Source: Limnomonas spitsbergensis (Eukaryota; Chlorophyta; Chlorophyceae; Chlamydomonadales). Taken from it: a stretch of DNA of 64,000 nucleotides. The stretch covers positions 1,906,001 through 1,970,000 of the forward strand of contig JAYJMM010000124.1 in the NCBI GenBank assembly GCA_037349105.1, given 5' to 3'. The notes beneath the pieces are model-generated. The model ran no database searches. It worked only from the letters and a program-made list of their open reading frames with translations, and was not told the origin of the DNA. Shown piece by piece: positions 62,929 through 64,000 of the stretch (within the stretch, counting starts at the first letter, position 1; each line of letters starts with the position of its first letter). Both the position numbers and the translations under genes were made by a program.

Positions 62929-64000
62929 GTATACCGTATACCGTATATATATATATGTATAGCATGTATAGATATGTAAACACAAACACATACACACTCT
63001 CTTTCTCTCTCACACACTTAGCAACATTATTTCTTCGTACGATACCAACAAGGGCAACACCGACATGAGGTAACTTTCCAAACACACACACAAACCTTAC
63101 CAAACAAAGGCCCACACACATACACACAAACGTTTTTTTTTCTCACTGTGTGTTGGGCCCCAAAAAGGGGGGAAATGCGCGTGTGTTTGGGAAGGAGAGG
63201 GGAGGGAGGGGGAAAACCACCACACACACACACACACACACTCACACCTTTTGGAGCATCCTCTCCGCTTTGGCCACCGACGAGAGGGCCACCGAGGTCA
63301 GGCTGCTGCCCGACAGGTGCTGCAACGTCGATGCCTTTGAGACGGCGCTATGAAGGGTGGCCGTCGCGGACGGCGCGGTCTTTGCTGGAACGGGCAGGCC
63401 ATGCGCACCGGCGAATCGCTCCTCCATTATCTCTTTAAGTCTGCGCAGGAAGAAGGCATTCCACAACAACATAATCGTCCAATAAAGAGTTTGCTGCTTA
63501 TTTTTAGGGTTTAAGGCTCAGGGATATTGGGTTAAGGGTTTGGGGTTAAAAAGTTAGGACTTGGGGTTTAGGGTGTCGGGTTTAGGGCGTGGGGTCTGCG
63601 ATTTAGAGCTTCGGGTTTAGGGTTTATGGCGTGGGGTTTGGGGCTTGGGTTCAGGGATCCGGGTTAAGGGTGTTGGGGATGGGGTTGGGGGATTGGGGTG
63701 TAGGGATTGGGGTTCAGGGATTGGGTTTTAGGGATTAGGGTTTAGGGATTAGAGTTTAGGGCTTTGGGTTTAGCCTCCCTGCCGCACACACCTAGACCTT
63801 GTCGGTGACTTCTTCCTCTTGCCCGACTCCTGCTTCAGAAGCTTCACCGAATGCCTCTTTGGCAACAGCGCCAGATCCACAGAATCCGCGGCGGAACACT
63901 CCCCGCGCAGATGACGGCTCTCCTCGGCCGGCAGCGACAGGTCGACCTGGCTAGACGAAGGGCCGAGGTGGGATGAAGAGGACTCAGTGGCGCCGCCGCA
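45748..64000 (-). CDS. Conserved uncharacterised protein, cilium-type; 19 exons seen, 5' end off window
   Basis: Exons (minus): 64000-63792, 63440-63248, 62683-62587, 62039-61501, 60625-60254, 59703-59573, 58807-58723, 58408-58325, 57249-57145, 56700-56552, 54773-54608, 52991-52912, 51879-51724, 49553-49490, 48706-48608, 48008-47977, 47437-47370, 46599-46357, 45950-45748. The sum is 3,075 nt: 1,024 residues plus stop, all phases matching. The N-terminal part is Ser/Ala-rich. Later come charged helices ([14 protein letters not shown]) and an EF-hand-like segment ([20 protein letters not shown]). Helical blocks follow ([64 protein letters not shown]). I recognise the style from uncharacterised protist and algal proteins, some linked to flagella, but cannot name it. 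A ciliary role is inference. Confidence 0.78.
46080..46345. repeat. 60-bp tandem repeat x 4-5 (GGTGGGCAGGTGCCAGCTAA)
   Basis: Units carry GGTGGGCAGGTGCCAGCTAA and CCCTCAACCCTCTACCCTGC, just downstream of the 46357 donor (minus sense). Confidence 0.88.
46357..46599 (-). CDS. Uncharacterised gene exon, [11 protein letters not shown]
   Basis: Acceptor CGCATAG, donor GTGTGA, phase 1 at both ends. Encodes [40 protein letters not shown] and [13 protein letters not shown]. Confidence 0.85.
46600..46960 (-). repeat. Acceptor-side echoes of the KLIFVWSQM exon
   Basis: AGCATCTGGCTCCGAACGAA and GATCAGCTTGGCGTCTCGCG (46684-46728) repeat the exon head. CAGCGTCTGGCTCTGCACGT (46885) is an older copy. Confidence 0.88.
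47160..47369 (-). repeat. Donor-side echoes of the KYFWIENW exon
   Basis: AAAGCCCACCTGTCAGCTCC at the real exon recurs as AAAGCCCACCTGCCAGCTGA (47250) and AAAGCCCACCTGCCAGATCC (47176). Confidence 0.85.
47370..47437 (-). CDS. Uncharacterised gene exon, [13 protein letters not shown]
   Basis: Acceptor CATGCGCAG, donor GTGGGC, phase 2 in and 1 out. Encodes [22 protein letters not shown]. Confidence 0.82.
47977..48008 (-). CDS. Uncharacterised gene microexon (32 nt)
   Basis: Encodes [10 protein letters not shown] between GATGTGGCAG and GTATGT. The phase restores [16 protein letters not shown] with the next exon. Confidence 0.75.
48091..48180. mobile_element. Family B dispersed repeat (TGTGAGGCCGGC)
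   Basis: TGTGAGGCCGGCCGCCCAAC then CAGCCTGGGTGCGCAAAGGG. Other copies start at 23766 and 62203, all beginning TGTGAGGCC. Confidence 0.65.
48608..48706 (-). CDS. Uncharacterised gene exon, VWEVWEMK
   Basis: Acceptor TTTTTAG, donor GTAATG, phase 0. Encodes [20 protein letters not shown] and [13 protein letters not shown]. The head is less typical and the acceptor is uncertain; the tail fits well. Confidence 0.55.
48910..49440 (-). repeat. Donor-side echoes and CACCACCAAAGAGACAG array
   Basis: CACGAGGAAGTCCCAGTTCT (49384) and CACGAGGAAGTCCCACTTCT (48923) copy the tail and donor of exon 49490-49553. Between them lie about ten units of CACCACCAAAGAGACAGACC CCCCC. Confidence 0.88.
49490..49553 (-). 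CDS. Uncharacterised gene exon, [12 protein letters not shown]
   Basis: Acceptor GATCGTAG, donor GTGAGC, phase 2 in and 0 out. Encodes [21 protein letters not shown]. Confidence 0.78.
49596..51360. repeat. 39-bp minisatellite (GAGGGTATACGAATGAGAGG)
   Basis: About 45 units of GAGGGTATACGAATGAGAGG then GTTTCCAAATGAGGGCGTAC GAAT. The period is 13 codons without stops, so three minus-strand frames stay open for 570-623 codons; these are not proteins. At 51375-51415 the array meets an echo of the exon head (GTCGTACACTCGCAGATCG). Confidence 0.96.
51550..51695 (+). mobile_element. MITE, CCGTAGATTTG family, partial
   Basis: CTGTAGGTTTCCTTTGCCTT start, with GGATCCATGAATTTAC and GACGCCAGTTTCCAGTCGAA inside. 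The right end is missing. Confidence 0.6.
51724..51879 (-). CDS. Uncharacterised gene exon, [12 protein letters not shown]
   Basis: Acceptor CATCTTCAG, donor GTGAAT, phase 2 at both ends. Encodes [20 protein letters not shown] and [20 protein letters not shown]. Confidence 0.85.
51925..52250 (-). repeat. Acceptor ladder: echoes of the FELYEGIV exon head
   Basis: CTCGTACAGCTCGAACCTGA AGAT is followed by decayed copies AGCTCAAATTTGAAGATGTA, AGCTCAGACCTACAGATGTT, AGCTAAAACCTGCAGACGTA and AGCTCAAAGCTGAAGACGTA. A longer decayed copy lies at 52160-52240. Confidence 0.9.
52340..52425 (+). repeat. Dispersed GAGGCGTGGATTAAG repeat
   Basis: ATAAATAAATGAAGGATACG then GAGGCGTGGATTAAGAAAGC. Same family as 7025-7125. 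Confidence 0.7.
52840..52925 (-). repeat. Donor ladder, 21-bp units
   Basis: CTCATCATGGCCGTTTCATA C occurs four times (plus-strand reading). On the minus strand each unit gives GCCATGATGAG/GTATGA. The unit is seven codons. Confidence 0.93.
52912..52991 (-). CDS. Uncharacterised gene exon with repeated donor
   Basis: Acceptor GCCCGTAG, donor GTATGA, phase 0 in and 2 out. Encodes [20 protein letters not shown] and DDDAMM. The acceptor choice is less certain than the donor. Confidence 0.72.
53110..53210. repeat. CA-rich microsatellite
   Basis: (CA)n, CACACACACATACCACAAAC and AAACAAACAAAC. Confidence 0.85.
53880..54600 (-). repeat. Donor-side echoes of the EF-hand-like exon
   Basis: At least six decayed copies (about 53880, 53983, 54056, 54193, 54341, 54472) of CACCTGCAGCTCCACTGCTG then CGTCCTGGTCATTGTCT. 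They are joined by ATTCAGCTACCA short repeats. Confidence 0.88.
54608..54773 (-). CDS. Uncharacterised gene exon, EF-hand-like
   Basis: Acceptor GAACCCAG, donor GTGCGT, phase 2 in and 0 out. Encodes [20 protein letters not shown] and [20 protein letters not shown]. The D-N-D-Q-D-G-F-S run resembles an EF-hand loop. Confidence 0.85.
54800..55000 (-). repeat. Acceptor-side echoes of the EF-hand-like exon
   Basis: AGATGGAGCGCAGCTCGTTC and TTGTACCTGGGTTCAAAAAA recur at 54860-54905. A shorter copy (CTGCATGCTTTAGCAGTTGA) lies at 54950. Confidence 0.9.
55130..55520. repeat. Tandem duplication, about 240 bp, with central hairpin
   Basis: AAGGGGAAGTCCCCAAGG and CCCAGCCCCTCCCCACGCCT blocks occur at 55143-55240 and 55405-55490. 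Between them is a near-perfect inverted repeat, 55313-55364. Confidence 0.8.
55620..56515. repeat. 36-bp array carrying CCCTAAACCCTA telomere-like motif
   Basis: About 24 units of CTCCCAACGCTTTAACCCTA then AACCCTACCTCACCCCCC. Every unit holds one or two plant/algal-type telomere heptamers (CCCTAAA). It is interstitial, within an intron, not a chromosome end. Confidence 0.95.
56552..56700 (-). CDS. Uncharacterised gene exon, [12 protein letters not shown]
   Basis: Acceptor CGTGGCAG, donor GTGAGA, phase 0 in and 2 out. Encodes [20 protein letters not shown] and [16 protein letters not shown]. Confidence 0.82.
56925..57070 (-). repeat. Donor-side echoes of the VPGRKDAK exon
   Basis: GCGCACCTGTCCTGTGTCAA GCAGGTC (57037) and GCGCACTTGTTATAGGTCAA (56941) parallel the real GCGCACCTGCTCTGTGTCAA. 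Confidence 0.88.
57145..57249 (-). CDS. Uncharacterised gene exon, [11 protein letters not shown]
   Basis: Acceptor TTTCTCAG, donor GTGCGC, phase 0. Encodes [20 protein letters not shown] and [15 protein letters not shown]. Confidence 0.82.
57400..57584. mobile_element. Complete MITE, CCGTAGATTTG family
   Basis: 185 bp flanked by TA on both sides. The left end CAGGTAAATTCGCTTTGCCT and right end AAGGCAAATCAAATCTACGG are inverted. The interior holds GGATCCATG and GATGCCAACTTTCAGTCGGA. Confidence 0.8.
58000..58320 (-). repeat. Donor-side echoes of the AIKQLQCE exon
   Basis: Units of about 110 bp with CCTTGAACCCTATACCCTAA CTGTCG and CTGCA then TTCCACATGGGT at 58010, 58110, 58190 and 58290. They repeat the CTGCATCGGCG exon edge. 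Confidence 0.82.
58325..58408 (-). CDS. Uncharacterised gene exon, [12 protein letters not shown]
   Basis: Acceptor CCTTCACAG, donor GTATGT, phase 0. Encodes [20 protein letters not shown] and RVERAPMQ. Confidence 0.82.
58723..58807 (-). CDS. Uncharacterised gene exon, [12 protein letters not shown]
   Basis: Acceptor ACTGCCCAG, donor GTACGA, phase 2 in and 0 out. Encodes [20 protein letters not shown] and RAVDQLRM. Confidence 0.8.
58795..59115 (-). repeat. Acceptor-side echoes of the AMAERAHL exon
   Basis: Units of about 93 bp with GAGTGTGCCCGCTCAGCCAT then GGCCCTGGGCAGTGGGTGGA. Two are near-identical copies and one more is decayed (59060-59115). Confidence 0.92.
59130..59305 (+). mobile_element. 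Family A dispersed repeat
   Basis: TTCATTCCCACGCTACTGCC through GTTGGACTGTTGAAACTTCA. Confidence 0.75.
59365..59570. repeat. CCCCTCACCTGCACTTAGCATC repeats
   Basis: Five or six units of CCCCCCTCACCTGCACTT and GCATC directly after the donor of exon 59573-59703. They copy its TTACCTGAATTTTGCATC edge. Confidence 0.82.
59573..59703 (-). CDS. Uncharacterised gene exon, [12 protein letters not shown]
   Basis: Acceptor GCACGTAG, donor GTAAGG, phase 0 in and 2 out. Encodes [20 protein letters not shown] and [20 protein letters not shown]. Confidence 0.82.
59740..60245. repeat. AGTAGC/AGTGAC hexamer microsatellite
   Basis: (AGCAGT)n with AGTGACAGTTGGAGTAGCAG interruptions, right after the donor of exon 60254-60625. 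Frames on both strands stay open but are low complexity. Confidence 0.92.
60254..60625 (-). CDS. Uncharacterised gene exon, [12 protein letters not shown]
   Basis: Acceptor CCTCTACAG, donor GTGCGT, phase 0. Encodes [20 protein letters not shown], a poly-Gly run and [20 protein letters not shown]. Confidence 0.8.
60785..60975 (-). mobile_element. Family C dispersed element
   Basis: CTTTCGGCTACGAGTCTACC start, GGCCAGAGGCCAGAGCGGAG and a GAAAAAGAAAC end. Confidence 0.72.
61501..62039 (-). CDS. Uncharacterised gene exon, WWRKATDYG
   Basis: Acceptor AATTAG, donor GTGTGG, phase 1 in and 0 out, 539 nt. Encodes [20 protein letters not shown], a Ser/Ala/Gly-rich middle and [20 protein letters not shown]. 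Confidence 0.78.
62201..62290. mobile_element. Family B dispersed repeat
   Basis: TGTGAGGCCTGCCGCCCCAC then CAGCCCGGGTGCGCATGTGG. Confidence 0.65.
62315..62586 (-). repeat. Donor-side echoes of the LKEHTAAIQ exon
   Basis: GGGACAAAAAGAGGCTCACC TGTCAGCAACGAGGC is echoed by GGAACAAAAAGAGGCCCACC (62454) and GGAACAAAAAGAGGCTCTAC (62332). Confidence 0.88.
62587..62683 (-). CDS. Uncharacterised gene exon, [11 protein letters not shown]
   Basis: Acceptor CCCCGCAG, donor GTGAGC, phase 0 in and 1 out. Encodes [20 protein letters not shown] and [12 protein letters not shown]. Confidence 0.75.
62838..62960. repeat. (TA)n microsatellite
   Basis: About 95 bp of uninterrupted TATATA then ACCGTATACCGTATACCG. 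Likely length-variable and prone to assembly error. Confidence 0.97.
63248..63440 (-). CDS. Uncharacterised gene exon, LKEIMEERF
   Basis: Acceptor CTGCGCAG, donor GTGTGA, phase 2 in and 0 out. Encodes [20 protein letters not shown] and [20 protein letters not shown]. Confidence 0.75.
63490..63780. repeat. Degenerate GGGTTTAGGGATTGGG tract
   Basis: About 290 bp of GGGTTTAGGG, GGGATTGGG and GGTTAAGGG variants in the first visible intron of the uncharacterised gene. Telomere-like but irregular. Confidence 0.85.
63792..64000 (-). CDS. Uncharacterised gene, first visible exon (partial)
   Basis: Open from the window edge; encodes [20 protein letters not shown] and [15 protein letters not shown]. 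It ends TCTAG before GTGTGT, phase 2. A donor six bases earlier (GTCTAG) is also in phase. Confidence 0.7.

Overview
This window looks like nuclear DNA of a green alga, probably a chlamydomonadalean chlorophyte. The coding sequence is cut into many short exons by long repeat-rich introns with GT-AG ends. One gene encodes an octotricopeptide-repeat (OPR) protein, a family greatly expanded in chlorophytes. Another encodes the bZIP-like coiled-coil type common in these algae. Degenerate CCCTAAA/TTTAGGG motifs are scattered through introns. No species can be named from the sequence alone. I see no bacterial operon, CRISPR array, rRNA gene or intact tRNA.

Four genes were rebuilt by chaining exons whose splice phases agree. 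(1) An organellar translation initiation factor IF-3 gene on the minus strand has five exons between 10133 and 127 and runs off the left edge. (2) A large OPR protein gene on the plus strand has 15 exons from 10814 to 31247 and about 1,899 codons. The two start codons are divergent and about 680 bp apart, so two organelle gene-expression factors may share one promoter region. (3) A bZIP-like gene on the minus strand has four visible exons between 40569 and 37180; its 3' end is not found. (4) A conserved but unnamed protein on the minus strand has 19 visible exons from beyond 64000 to a stop at 45748, with at least 1,024 codons. All internal phases match, and its sequence style suggests a cilium-type or EF-hand-like protein.

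The rest is repeats. Minisatellites, some 1-2 kb long, fill many introns. Dispersed elements include a TA-flanked transposon with CCGTA-type inverted ends, a related MITE family, and three further dispersed families. The stretches 31248-37179 and 40570-45747 are intergenic, with transposon remnants.

The most unusual feature recurs in all four genes. Introns carry tandem, progressively decayed copies of the neighbouring exon edge together with its splice site. Some copies lie downstream of donors (exon tail, GT and intron start) and some upstream of acceptors (intron end, AG and exon head). I call these splice-edge echoes. In one case (52840-52925) the echo unit is 21 bp, so use of any donor in the ladder would keep the reading frame. 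These echoes explain much of the intron length and many spurious long open frames.
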